Source: Zoogloeaceae bacterium
GTDB taxonomy: Bacteria; Pseudomonadota; Gammaproteobacteria; Burkholderiales; Rhodocyclaceae
Direction of reading: 5' to 3'
Assembly (NCBI GenBank): GCA_031282665.1
Contig: JAITDH010000154.1
Location: forward strand, 1-6,747
DNA: 6,747 nucleotides
This document shows positions 1-5,555 of the stretch, in pieces; positions within the stretch are counted from its first letter, which is position 1; the number at the start of each line of letters is the position of its first letter. The translations under genes and the position numbers were made by a program. The notes under the pieces are model-generated. The model did no database searches. It was not told the origin of the DNA and saw only the letters and a list, made by a program, of their open reading frames with translations.

Positions 1-1119
1 CAGCACGCGGGATTGCGCGTTCGCCCGGTAGAGAAAGGCGATCTTCCCGCGCTCCATGCCTTCCTGGACCAACTGGCTGGCCTCGTCGACGGCAAAACGC
101 GCTTCGTCGAGATCGGAAAAACCGGCAAACACCCGGATCGGCTCGCCCGCGCCCGCCTCCGTCCACAGGTTCTTGCCGAGCCGCTCGCGATTGTTCTGGA
201 TCAGCGCATTGGCGGCGTCGAGGATATTGCCGTGCGAGCGGTAATTCTGTTCCAGGCGAATGACATGCACACGGGCGAAGGAACGCTCGAAATCGCGCAT
301 ATTGCCGACCTTCGCGCCGCGAAAGGCGTAGATGCTCTGGTCGTCGTCGCCGACGGCGAACAGGGACGCGCCCCGTTCGTCTCCCTTTTCCACACCCTCC
401 ACCCCCGCCAGGAGCTTGAGCCACTCGTATTGCAGGCGGTTGGTATCCTGGAACTCATCGACCAGGACATGCCGGAAACGCGCCTGGTAATGGCGGCGCA
501 GGGGTTCGTTGCGGGTGAGCAACTCGTGCGAGCGGAGCAGCAATTCGGCAAAATCCGCCACCCCCTCGCGCTGGCACTGCGCCTCGTATTCGGCATAGAT
601 TTCCGCGCGCTGGCGGGTAAAGGCGTCGTAAGCCTCGACCCTGCCAGCGCGGATGCCTTCTTCCTTGTGGGCGTTGATGAACAGCATCAACTCCCGCGGC
701 GGATGTTTCTCGTCGTCGATATCCAGCTTCTTGCTCAAGCGCTTGATGGCCGCCAGTTGATCCGCGACATCGAGGATCTGGAAAGTCTGCGGCAGGTTCG
801 CCTCGCGGTGATGCAGGCGCAACATGCGGTTGCACAGACCATGGAAGGTGCCGATCCACAGGGCATGCAGGCTGACCGGCGTCAGGGCGGAAAGGCGCGC
901 GCGCATCTCCCGCGCCGCCTTGTTGGTGAAAGTCACCGCCAGGATCGCGTGCGGCATCGCCTGCCCGGTCGCGATCAGCCAGGCGATGCGCGTCGTCAGC
1001 ACCCGCGTCTTCCCGCTTCCCGCCCCGGCGAGGATCAGGGCATGTGTCGGCGGCTCGCTGACCGGCAGGGTGACGGCCTGGAGCTGCGGCGGATTGAGGA
1101 AGGCGAGAAGATCGGACAT
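1..1119 (-). CDS. uvrD: DNA helicase II UvrD, N-terminal half (cut by left edge)
   Basis: Superfamily 1A 3'-5' DNA helicase that unwinds DNA in nucleotide excision repair and methyl-directed mismatch repair in the cytoplasm. The visible 373 codons read open from the ATG at 1119 to base 1. The motifs come in family order: Q-motif (LNPPQLQAV, residues 8-16), Walker A AGAGSGKT (31-38), motif Ia AVTFTNKAAREM (61-72), Ib GTFH (90-93), Walker B VLVDEFQDTN (218-227), motif III VGDDDQSIYAFRGA (256-269), motif IV LEQNYRS (289-295) and YRANAQSRVL (364-373). The stretches GTFHGL, LVDEFQDTN and NAQSRVL, with the spacing between them, match UvrD better than Rep. UvrD is usually about 720-750 residues, so roughly half is present, covering domains 1A, 1B and the start of 2A. 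No Shine-Dalgarno sequence is visible; the leader is a pyrimidine tract. The upstream small gene ends in a terminator, so a separate promoter or read-through is needed. The family call is very secure. Confidence 0.96.
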   Translation of the reverse strand, partial: MSDLLAFLNPPQLQAVTLPVSEPPTHALILAGAGSGKTRVLTTRIAWLIATGQAMPHAILAVTFTNKAAREMRARLSALTPVSLHALWIGTFHGLCNRMLRLHHREANLPQTFQILDVADQLAAIKRLSKKLDIDDEKHPPRELMLFINAHKEEGIRAGRVEAYDAFTRQRAEIYAEYEAQCQREGVADFAELLLRSHELLTRNEPLRRHYQARFRHVLVDEFQDTNRLQYEWLKLLAGVEGVEKGDERGASLFAVGDDDQSIYAFRGAKVGNMRDFERSFARVHVIRLEQNYRSHGNILDAANALIQNNRERLGKNLWTEAGAGEPIRVFAGFSDLDEARFAVDEASQLVQEGMERGKIAFLYRANAQSRVL

Positions 1120-1160
1120 CGGAGGGCGAAGAAAATGAAAGAAGGAAGGAAAAAAGGAAA
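1120..1160 (-). promoter_or_regulatory. Polypyrimidine leader of uvrD without Shine-Dalgarno
   Basis: On the minus strand this leader is C/U only, apart from single purines opposite 1127 and 1136. Positions 1160-1137 are an unbroken 24-nt pyrimidine run. It directly precedes the uvrD ATG and contains no GGAG-like sequence. It also supplies the U-tract of the terminator just upstream. A role in S1-assisted initiation is inference only. Confidence 0.4.
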
Positions 1161-1189
1161 TCCCCGCGCGAAAGGATCGGGCGGGGATT
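1150..1189 (-). terminator. Intrinsic terminator after the small secreted-protein gene
   Basis: On the minus strand, AATCCCCGC (1189-1181) pairs perfectly over 9 bp with GCGGGGATT (1167-1159) across a 13-nt loop. It is followed by TCC and then six T (1155-1150), within a longer pyrimidine run. This is a classic rho-independent terminator, 36 nt past the stop codon of the 116-residue gene and about 30 nt before the uvrD start. It should separate the two transcripts, at least partly. Confidence 0.85.
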
Positions 1190-1225
1190 CGCGGGCAACA
1201 ATGGTACGCAAATGGCGAACCTTGC

Positions 1226-1576
1226 TCAGTCGAGCCCCATGAAATCGCGCATGACGTCAAGGGTAAGAACGGGCTTCCAGCCGTCCGCCGTTTTCTCCAG
1301 CGCCTGCCAGCCCTTGCCGGTTCCTTCGGCAGTCAGGCATTCGCTGATCGACACGCCGAACAGATCGCCGGCGGCGCGGGGATTGCTTTTCGCGTATTTC
1401 TGCATCGCGCGCGCCGCGCTGACGCATTCATCGAGCTCGGCCTTCTGCGTCTCCGTGAGGGGCCCCGCCTTGTACTGCTTGGGAACGAAGCCATACTGCT
1501 TGTAGATATAAGGCGGATCCTGCGCCAGGGCGGCAAAAGAGCAGAGACACAAAAGCAGGGGAAATAGCTTTCTCAT
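1226..1576 (-). CDS. Small secreted protein of unknown function (116 aa)
   Basis: I do not recognise the family. The start at 1576 is chosen because GAGG lies six bases ahead of the ATG and because the product then begins with a clean Sec signal peptide: basic MRK, a hydrophobic core of leucines (residues 4-16), and signal peptidase I site ALA-QD after residue 18. An in-frame ATG at 1672 would put 32 unlikely residues in front of the signal. The mature part (about 98 residues) is soluble, starts with an aromatic/proline-rich segment (PPYIYKQYGF, 21-30), and has exactly two cysteines (Cys51 and Cys80) that could form a periplasmic disulfide. The middle (about 40-80) looks helical; the tail is Trp- and Leu-containing. 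The last signal-peptide cysteines (10, 12) do not form a lipobox. A strong terminator follows, so it may be a single-gene unit. It is likely periplasmic, and it is certain as a gene more than as a function. Confidence 0.82.
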   Translation of the reverse strand: MRKLFPLLLCLCSFAALAQDPPYIYKQYGFVPKQYKAGPLTETQKAELDECVSAARAMQKYAKSNPRAAGDLFGVSISECLTAEGTGKGWQALEKTADGWKPVLTLDVMRDFMGLD

Positions 1577-1646
1577 ACCAGACCTCTCGTTTGGTAATAA
1601 TGAACTCCAAGAATCCCAAGCAAGGAAAGCAAGGGAAGACGATTTT

Positions 1647-1652
1647 ATCATA
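1647..1652 (-). promoter_or_regulatory. Candidate -10 box for the small secreted-protein gene
   Basis: The minus strand reads TATGAT here, five of six matches to a sigma-70 -10 box, about 70 nt ahead of the chosen start. I find no good -35 box at 16-18 nt; the expected place falls in the ATCAGG repeat cluster. This is a weak call. Confidence 0.22.
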
Positions 1653-1660
1653 TCGGGACA

Positions 1661-1689
1661 GGGATCAGGCATCAGGATCAGGGATCAGG
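1661..1689. repeat. Cluster of four ATCAGG direct repeats
   Basis: Four copies of ATCAGG start at 1664, 1671, 1677 and 1684, with the longer GGGATCAGG at 1661 and 1681. Spacing is 7, 6 and 7 nt, so this is an irregular short tandem repeat. It lies upstream of the small secreted-protein gene on its promoter side. There are no spacers of CRISPR type. Confidence 0.75.
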
Positions 1690-1708
1690 TGAAAATGTGA
1701 CGTCGGTT

Positions 1709-1843
1709 GTAGGTTGGATAAGCCGAAGGCGCAATCCGACATTCGTTCATCACCGGCGCGTGCGCCGCTCGTTTTTGATTTGCGATGCTGCGCATCGGTA
1801 TGGTTGGAATGTCGGATTACGCCTGCGGCTCCATCCAACCTAC
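1709..1843. repeat. 135-nt inverted-repeat element with two inner hairpins
   Basis: The outer arms 1709-1743 and 1808-1843 are inverted repeats: both read GTAGGTTGGAT at the outer end and AATCCGACATT at the inner end on their own strand, with 32 of about 35 positions matching. The 64-nt interior folds into two further perfect hairpins: CGGCGC/GCGCCG (1754-1767, 2-nt loop) and CGATGC/GCATCG (1783-1797, 3-nt loop). As single-stranded DNA or RNA it would form a three-stem, clover-like structure. It has no credible ORF, no transposase and no evident target-site duplication. I recall GTAGGTTGGAT-type palindromes as dispersed intergenic repeats in proteobacterial genomes, so a non-autonomous mobile or REP-like element is the best guess. 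It lies after corB and could also stop or stabilise that transcript. Confidence 0.8.
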
Positions 1844-1876
1844 GAAACCCAAACCACGAAACCGCGCAATGACAAA

Positions 1877-3175
1877 TCAATGGTCTCCGTCCTCTGTCTT
1901 CTGTCCTCCGTCCCCTGTCTTTGTTATCCGCGCGGCCTTGACGCTTTTGTCCTGGCTTTTCAATACTTCCACCGAGACCTCGCCGAGGTTCAGGCTGACG
2001 TGCGCGTCCGGGATTTCCTCGAGGGTTTCGAGGATCAGGCCGTTCAGGGTCTTCGGGCCGTCCAGGGGAAAATCCAGGCCCAGCTTGCGATTCAGTTCGC
2101 GCAGGGTGATGCCGCCATCCACGATGACGCTGCCGTCTTCTTCCCAGGCCAGCGGGCGCGGCATGCCGGGCAGCGAGGTGGTGAATTCGCCGACGATTTC
2201 CTCGACGATGTCTTCCAGGGTCAGCATGCCCAGGATTTCGCCGTATTCGTCCACCACGAAGCCGAAACGCTGGCGGTTGTCCTGGAAGAAAGCCAGTTGC
2301 GCGATCAGCGAGGTGCCGGCGGGAATGTAGTAGGGCGGCGCCAGTTGCGCGCGCAGGGCTTCGGCGTCATACGATTCGCGGTGGAGATGCGGCAGGGCGC
2401 GCCGCACCGGAAGCACGCCGAACAACTGGTCGAGGCTTTCCAGGCAGACGGGCAGGCGGCGGTGATGGCTGGTGGCGATGCGCTTTTTGTTTTCTTCCCA
2501 GTCGTCCGCGAGGTCGAGGCATTCGATATTGCCGCGCGGGGTCATCACGTCTTCCACGGTGATCTGTCCCAGGTCGAAGAGGTTGAGCAGGAGGCTGCCG
2601 TGGGTCGCCGGGATCAGTTCCCGGCTTTCCATGACCAGGGTGCGCAATTCCTCCAGGTTGAGCTTGGGCGCGTCCGCGGCGGGGCGCAGGGAGAGTCCGA
2701 GCAGTTTCAGTATCCTGCCGACGAAGAGATTGACGAACCAGACCGCCGGATAGAACAGGCGCGCAAGCGGCGTCAGGATGAAGCCCAGGATCTGGCTCAG
2801 GCGGTCGGCGTAGGTGGCGCCGATGATCTTCGGGGTGACTTCGGAGAAGACCAGGATGACGAAGGTCGTCAGGAGCGTGGCGCAGCCGAGCGCCCATTGG
2901 TTGCTGCCGAAGAGGCGCAGGGTGATGAGGCTGACCAGGGCGGTCGCGGCGATATTGACCAGGTTGTTGCCGAGGAGAATGATGCCGAGCAGGCGGTCGG
3001 TGCGCGCGAGGAGGGCAAGGGCCAGGCGCGCGCCGAGGTGGCCGCATTGCGCCAGATGCTTGAGCTTGTAGCGATTGGCCGCCATCATCGCCGTTTCGCT
3101 CATGGAAAAGAAGGCGGAAAGCGCCAGGAGCGCGATCAGGATGGCAAAGAGCAGGGATAGGGGAATGGCGTCCAT
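1877..3175 (-). CDS. corB: CorB/YfjD-type CNNM, CBS-pair, CorC_HlyC membrane protein
   Basis: Inner-membrane protein of the CNNM/CorB family, which is linked to Mg2+ (and Co2+) export or homeostasis. It has 432 residues, near the family's usual 410-450. It runs as: short periplasmic N-terminus; CNNM membrane domain (about 1-190) with helices near 5-24, 60-84, 93-113 and 128-150 and the family sequence FSMSETAMMAANRYKLKHL (23-41); a cytoplasmic CBS pair (about 205-330) ending in VDEYGEILGMLTLEDIVEE (308-326); and a CorC_HlyC domain (about 345-415). The ATG at 3175 gives the usual MD-IPLSLLF opening; earlier in-frame ATGs at 3202 and 3220 add non-family residues. There is no clear Shine-Dalgarno sequence, but a 28-codon ORF ends one base upstream. 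The last 14 residues (KTGDGGQKTEDGDH) are encoded by a heptamer DNA repeat and look acquired. It follows ypjD on the same strand, as in other proteobacteria. Confidence 0.93.
   Translation of the reverse strand: MDAIPLSLLFAILIALLALSAFFSMSETAMMAANRYKLKHLAQCGHLGARLALALLARTDRLLGIILLGNNLVNIAATALVSLITLRLFGSNQWALGCATLLTTFVILVFSEVTPKIIGATYADRLSQILGFILTPLARLFYPAVWFVNLFVGRILKLLGLSLRPAADAPKLNLEELRTLVMESRELIPATHGSLLLNLFDLGQITVEDVMTPRGNIECLDLADDWEENKKRIATSHHRRLPVCLESLDQLFGVLPVRRALPHLHRESYDAEALRAQLAPPYYIPAGTSLIAQLAFFQDNRQRFGFVVDEYGEILGMLTLEDIVEEIVGEFTTSLPGMPRPLAWEEDGSVIVDGGITLRELNRKLGLDFPLDGPKTLNGLILETLEEIPDAHVSLNLGEVSVEVLKSQDKSVKAARITKTGDGGQKTEDGDH
1885..1919 (-). repeat. Five tandem GACRGRR heptamers inside the corB 3' end
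   Basis: On the minus strand there are five consecutive seven-base units: GACAGGG, GACGGAG, GACAGAA, GACAGAG and GACGGAG. Because seven is not a multiple of three, the frame rotates through the units, giving the low-complexity tail T-G-D-G-G-Q-K-T-E-D-G-D of CorB. The repeat ends 6 nt before the TGA. Confidence 0.85.
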
Positions 3176-3176
3176 A

Positions 3177-3263
3177 TCAGAGGACAGAGGGTAGGGGCGC
3201 ATCGCATGCGCCCACGGCACGGGCCTTGCGATGACGAAATAAGCGCCTGTCCGGTTCTTCCAT
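3177..3263 (-). CDS. Possible 28-residue leader peptide ahead of corB
   Basis: ATG at 3263 and TGA at 3179-3177, one base before the corB ATG (TGA-T-ATG), in a different frame from corB. A GGGAG ribosome-binding sequence (3277-3273) sits 9 nt ahead of this ATG, whereas corB itself has none, so translational coupling is possible. The peptide opens acidic and proline-containing (MEEPD), then strongly basic (RRLFRHRKAR), and ends in a proline-containing segment. From memory, the enterobacterial MgtL leader upstream of the Mg2+ transporter gene mgtA likewise starts M-E-P-D and carries an Arg/Leu/Phe-rich end; the resemblance is short and may be chance. Codons 17-23 fall on a perfect hairpin (3195-3213). 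The alternative is that this is a chance ORF through a dispersed palindrome; short ORFs are frequent in GC-rich DNA. Confidence 0.3.
   Translation of the reverse strand: MEEPDRRLFRHRKARAVGACDAPLPSVL
3178..3191 (+). repeat. Extra GACAGAG heptamer copy at the 5' side of corB
   Basis: The plus strand reads CAGAGGACAGAGGG here, containing one full GACAGAG unit (3183-3189) and a partial one before it. The same unit occurs in the array at the corB 3' end, but in opposite orientation relative to the gene. With so short a copy, chance is possible. Confidence 0.4.
3195..3213. repeat. Perfect 8-bp hairpin just upstream of corB
   Basis: GGGCGCAT (3195-3202) pairs with ATGCGCCC (3206-3213) around a CGC loop. 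It lies 19 nt ahead of the corB start, within the possible leader ORF. No T-run follows on either strand, so it is not a typical intrinsic terminator. It could be a REP-like dispersed palindrome or an mRNA structure affecting corB translation. Confidence 0.75.
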
Positions 3264-3278
3264 TTTGCTTGTCTCCCG

Positions 3279-4127
3279 TCATACCCGGCCGAGCAGCACT
3301 TCCAGGACGAAATAGCTGCCGACGTAGGCGAGGAGCAGGGCGACGAAACCGGCGAGCGTCCAGCGGCGCGCCCGGCGGCCTCGCCAGCCGTAGATGTGGC
3401 GGCCGGCGAGGAGGATGGCGAAAATGACCCAGGAGAGAATGCCGAAGACGGTCTTGTGCTCGAAGGTCAGCATGCGCTGGAACATTACTTCGGAATAGAA
3501 GAGCCCGCTGCCGATCGCCAGCGTCAACAGGACGAAGGCGATGTTGAGGATGCGGAAAAGCAGGGATTCGAGCGCCAGGAGCGGCGGCATGCTGTCCACG
3601 AGGCGGGAATGCTGCGGCTGGTGCAGGCGTTTTTCGACCGCGCCCATGAAAAGGGCATGCGCCGCAGCGAGGGCGAACAGGCCGGCGGCCAGCATGATGG
3701 CGAAGAAGTGCAGGCGAAAGCCGAGGGCTTCCGTGTGGGCGATCGGATGGCTCTGCGGGAAGAGCAGCGGCAGGAAGGCGGCAACGGCGGCGGAAAAGAG
3801 AATGATCGGCTGCACCCCGTCCAGGCGCACCTGGAAGCTCTCCAGCCAGTAGATCAGCGTGGCCAGCCAGATCATCAGGCAAAAGGCGAGGCTGAAGGAA
3901 AAATGCATGATCTCCTCTCCGAAGAGCGCCAGTTGCAAGCCGGTGGCGTGGGCCAGCAGGGCGAGGCCGATGGCGCATTTTTCCAGCCGGGCGACGCCGT
4001 GGGAAACCGGCGCGGCATGGCGTTTCGACCAGCGGCTTCGCCAGAAATGCGCGCCGAGCGCGAGATAAAGCGTCCCGGCAAACACGAGGAGGAGAGAGAA
4101 AGGGTGGAGCTGATTTACAATAGGCAT
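3279..4127 (-). CDS. ypjD: YpjD, CcsA/CcmC-like eight-helix inner-membrane protein
   Basis: Integral membrane protein of the cytochrome c assembly (CcsA/HemX) superfamily. Its precise job is not known to me; the superfamily handles haem, but the tryptophan-rich WWD signature of true haem exporters is absent here. It has 282 residues with eight predicted helices near 9-27, 49-70, 77-96, 106-124, 138-162, 188-211, 227-243 and 255-278. Histidines at 60, 140, 224 and 244 are candidate haem-contact residues; the segments FEHKTVFGILSW (222-233) and GRHIYGWRGR (242-251) are typical of YpjD. I start at ATG 4127 (MPIVNQL); a TTG two codons earlier is possible but less likely. It is divergent from ffh with 24 nt between starts, and is followed by corB, the conserved proteobacterial arrangement. 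The corB start lies 103 nt downstream of this stop with no terminator between, so co-transcription is likely. Confidence 0.9.
   Translation of the reverse strand: MPIVNQLHPFSLLLVFAGTLYLALGAHFWRSRWSKRHAAPVSHGVARLEKCAIGLALLAHATGLQLALFGEEIMHFSFSLAFCLMIWLATLIYWLESFQVRLDGVQPIILFSAAVAAFLPLLFPQSHPIAHTEALGFRLHFFAIMLAAGLFALAAAHALFMGAVEKRLHQPQHSRLVDSMPPLLALESLLFRILNIAFVLLTLAIGSGLFYSEVMFQRMLTFEHKTVFGILSWVIFAILLAGRHIYGWRGRRARRWTLAGFVALLLAYVGSYFVLEVLLGRV
4116..4121 (+). promoter_or_regulatory. Candidate ffh -10 box inside ypjD
   Basis: TACAAT, five of six matches to the -10 consensus, 30 nt ahead of the ffh ATG, so a transcript would begin around 4128 with a leader of about 24 nt. No good -35 box is found 17 nt upstream. 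The 24-nt gap between the two genes forces any ffh promoter to overlap the ypjD coding sequence. Confidence 0.3.
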
Positions 4128-4133
4128 TTCCAA

Positions 4134-4162
4134 ATTCTACTCGAAGCTGCCATGCTTGATAA
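4134..4162 (-). promoter_or_regulatory. Candidate ypjD promoter inside the ffh start region
   Basis: On the minus strand TTATCA (4162-4157, four of six to the -35 consensus), a 17-nt spacer, then TAGAAT (4139-4134, five of six to -10). Transcription would start at or next to the ypjD ATG, giving a leaderless or near-leaderless mRNA, consistent with the lack of a clear ribosome-binding site. It is a sequence guess only. Confidence 0.3.
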
Positions 4163-5501
4163 CCTGACGCAACGCCTTTCCAAAGTCATGAAAACCCTGC
4201 GCGGGGAAGCGCGCCTGACCGAAGCCAATATCGGCGAGGCGTTGCGCGAGGTGCGCATGGCGCTCCTGGAGGCCGATGTCGCCCTGCCGGTGGTCAAGGA
4301 TTTTATCGCGGCCGTGAAGGAAAAGGCGCTGGGCGCGGAAGTCGTCGGCTCGCTGACCCCCGGCCAGGCGCTCGTCGGCGTGGTGCACCGCGAACTCACC
4401 GCCCTCATGGGCGAGGCGCACGAAGGCATCAACCTGGCCACCCGCCCGCCCGCCGTGATCCTGATGGCGGGCTTGCAGGGCGCGGGGAAAACCACGACGG
4501 CGGGCAAGCTGGGCAAATACCTGAAGGAAGGGCAGAAAAAGAAAGTGCTCGCGGTTTCGGTCGACATCTATCGCCCCGCCGCCATCGAGCAATTGCAGAC
4601 CGTCGCGGCGCAGGCGGGCATCGAATTCTTCCCCTCCTCCCCCGGCGAAAAGCCGGAAGCGATCGCCGCCGCCGCCATCGACTGGGCGAAGCGCCACCAT
4701 TTCGACGTGCTCATCGTCGACACGGCCGGGCGGCTGGCGATCGACGAAGCGATGATGGCGGAAATCAAGGCCCTGCACGCGGCCGTCGCGCCCATCGAAA
4801 CCCTGTTCGTGGTCGACGCCATGCTCGGCCAGGATGCCGTCAATACCGCGCGCGCCTTCAACGAGGCGCTCCCCCTGACCGGCATCGTGCTCACCAAGCT
4901 CGACGGCGACGCGCGCGGCGGCGCGGCGCTTTCCGTGCGCCACGTCACCGGCAAGCCCATCAAATTCTCCGGCATCGGCGAAAAGCTGACCGGCCTCGAG
5001 GCCTTTCATCCGGAACGCATGGCCTCGCGCATCCTCGGCATGGGCGACGTGCTTTCCCTGATCGAGGAAGCGCAAAAAAGCGTCGATGAGGAAAAAGCCC
5101 TCGCCCTGGCGAAAAAATTGAAGACGGGCAAGGGTTTCGACCTGAGCGACTTCAAGGAACAGATCGTGCAGATGCGCCAGATGGGCGGCATGTCCGCCTT
5201 GATGGACAAGCTCCCCGCCCAGATCGCCCAGGCCGCCGGACAGATGCCCCTGGGTTCGGAAGAGCGGCTGATCCGCCGCGTCGAAGGCATCATCAACTCC
5301 ATGACCCCGGAAGAACGCCGCAAACCCGAAATCCTCAAGGCCAGCCGCAAGCGCCGCATCGCCACCGGCGCGGGCGTCGAGGTGCAGGAGGTCAACCGCC
5401 TCCTGAAACAATTCGAGCAGACGCAGAAAATGATGAAGCACTTCAGCAAGGGAGGCTTCGGCAAGCTGATGCGGGGAATGAAGGGAATGCTGCCGTTTTG
5501 A
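4152..5501 (+). CDS. ffh: Signal recognition particle protein Ffh (SRP54)
   Basis: GTPase subunit of the bacterial signal recognition particle. With 4.5S RNA it binds hydrophobic signal sequences emerging from the ribosome and, through FtsY, hands them to SecYEG. It has 449 residues, normal length. N domain 1 to about 85; G domain with P-loop GLQGAGKT (107-114), DIYRPAA (138-144), DTAGRL (190-195), TKLDG (248-252) and GIGEKLTGLEAF (274-285); methionine-rich M domain from about 300, with MRQMGGM (341-347), the RNA-binding helix region SMTPEERRKPEILKASRKRR (383-402) and a Met/Gly-rich end. The ATG at 4152 gives the canonical MLDNLTQRL opening; the frame stays open 252 codons further upstream, but that part is antisense to ypjD. 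No strong Shine-Dalgarno sequence is visible. No terminator follows, and mltB starts 54 nt later, so they may be co-transcribed. Confidence 0.98.
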   Translation: MLDNLTQRLSKVMKTLRGEARLTEANIGEALREVRMALLEADVALPVVKDFIAAVKEKALGAEVVGSLTPGQALVGVVHRELTALMGEAHEGINLATRPPAVILMAGLQGAGKTTTAGKLGKYLKEGQKKKVLAVSVDIYRPAAIEQLQTVAAQAGIEFFPSSPGEKPEAIAAAAIDWAKRHHFDVLIVDTAGRLAIDEAMMAEIKALHAAVAPIETLFVVDAMLGQDAVNTARAFNEALPLTGIVLTKLDGDARGGAALSVRHVTGKPIKFSGIGEKLTGLEAFHPERMASRILGMGDVLSLIEEAQKSVDEEKALALAKKLKTGKGFDLSDFKEQIVQMRQMGGMSALMDKLPAQIAQAAGQMPLGSEERLIRRVEGIINSMTPEERRKPEILKASRKRRIATGAGVEVQEVNRLLKQFEQTQKMMKHFSKGGFGKLMRGMKGMLPF

Positions 5502-5508
5502 TCTTGCC

Positions 5509-5538
5509 GGTTTCCGCCATCACGGTTTTCGCCATCAT
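5509..5538. repeat. Two tandem 15-nt repeats between ffh and mltB
   Basis: GGTTTCCGCCATCAC (5509-5523) is followed directly by GGTTTTCGCCATCAT (5524-5538), 13 of 15 bases alike, then a partial third copy (TTGCCATCG). GCCATC recurs four times from 5516 to 5571. They fill most of the 54-nt gap and leave no Shine-Dalgarno sequence for mltB. Confidence 0.65.
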
Positions 5539-5555
5539 TTGCCATCGTTGATCCC

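Larger units (their letters stand above)
1577..1876. other. Gene-free intergenic region rich in repeats
   Basis: These 300 nt lie between the corB stop and the small secreted-protein start, both on the minus strand. They hold the leader and possible promoter of the small gene, the ATCAGG cluster, the 135-nt inverted-repeat element, and an ACGAAACC direct repeat (1842-1849 and 1856-1863). I see no protein gene: the open frames crossing it carry no motif and lack credible starts. Confidence 0.7.

Noticed and set aside
13..1242. Plus-strand open frame of 409 codons across uvrD
   Set aside because: Codon-aligned antisense shadow of UvrD, whose motifs are all present on the minus strand; GC-rich codon choice keeps the opposite frame open.
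1754..1776. Plus-strand intrinsic terminator (GC hairpin followed by GTTTTTG)
   Set aside because: No plus-strand gene lies upstream to be terminated; the hairpin is better explained as part of the inverted-repeat element.
1661..1843. CRISPR array
   Set aside because: Repeats are too short and irregular, without uniform spacers, and no cas gene is present.
1705..1850. Insertion sequence with target-site duplication
   Set aside because: No transposase is encoded, and the flanks continue the inverted symmetry rather than forming a direct duplication.
1697..3160. Plus-strand open frame of 487 codons across corB
   Set aside because: Antisense shadow with an Asp/Glu/Gln/Arg-rich, motif-free product, and it also runs through the inverted-repeat element.
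3396..4151. 252-codon in-frame upstream extension of ffh
   Set aside because: It is antisense to ypjD and has no SRP homology; the canonical Ffh N-terminus begins at the ATG at 4152.
4137..5441. Minus-strand open frame of 434 codons across ffh
   Set aside because: Antisense shadow; low-complexity Gly/Asp/His/Leu product without any domain.
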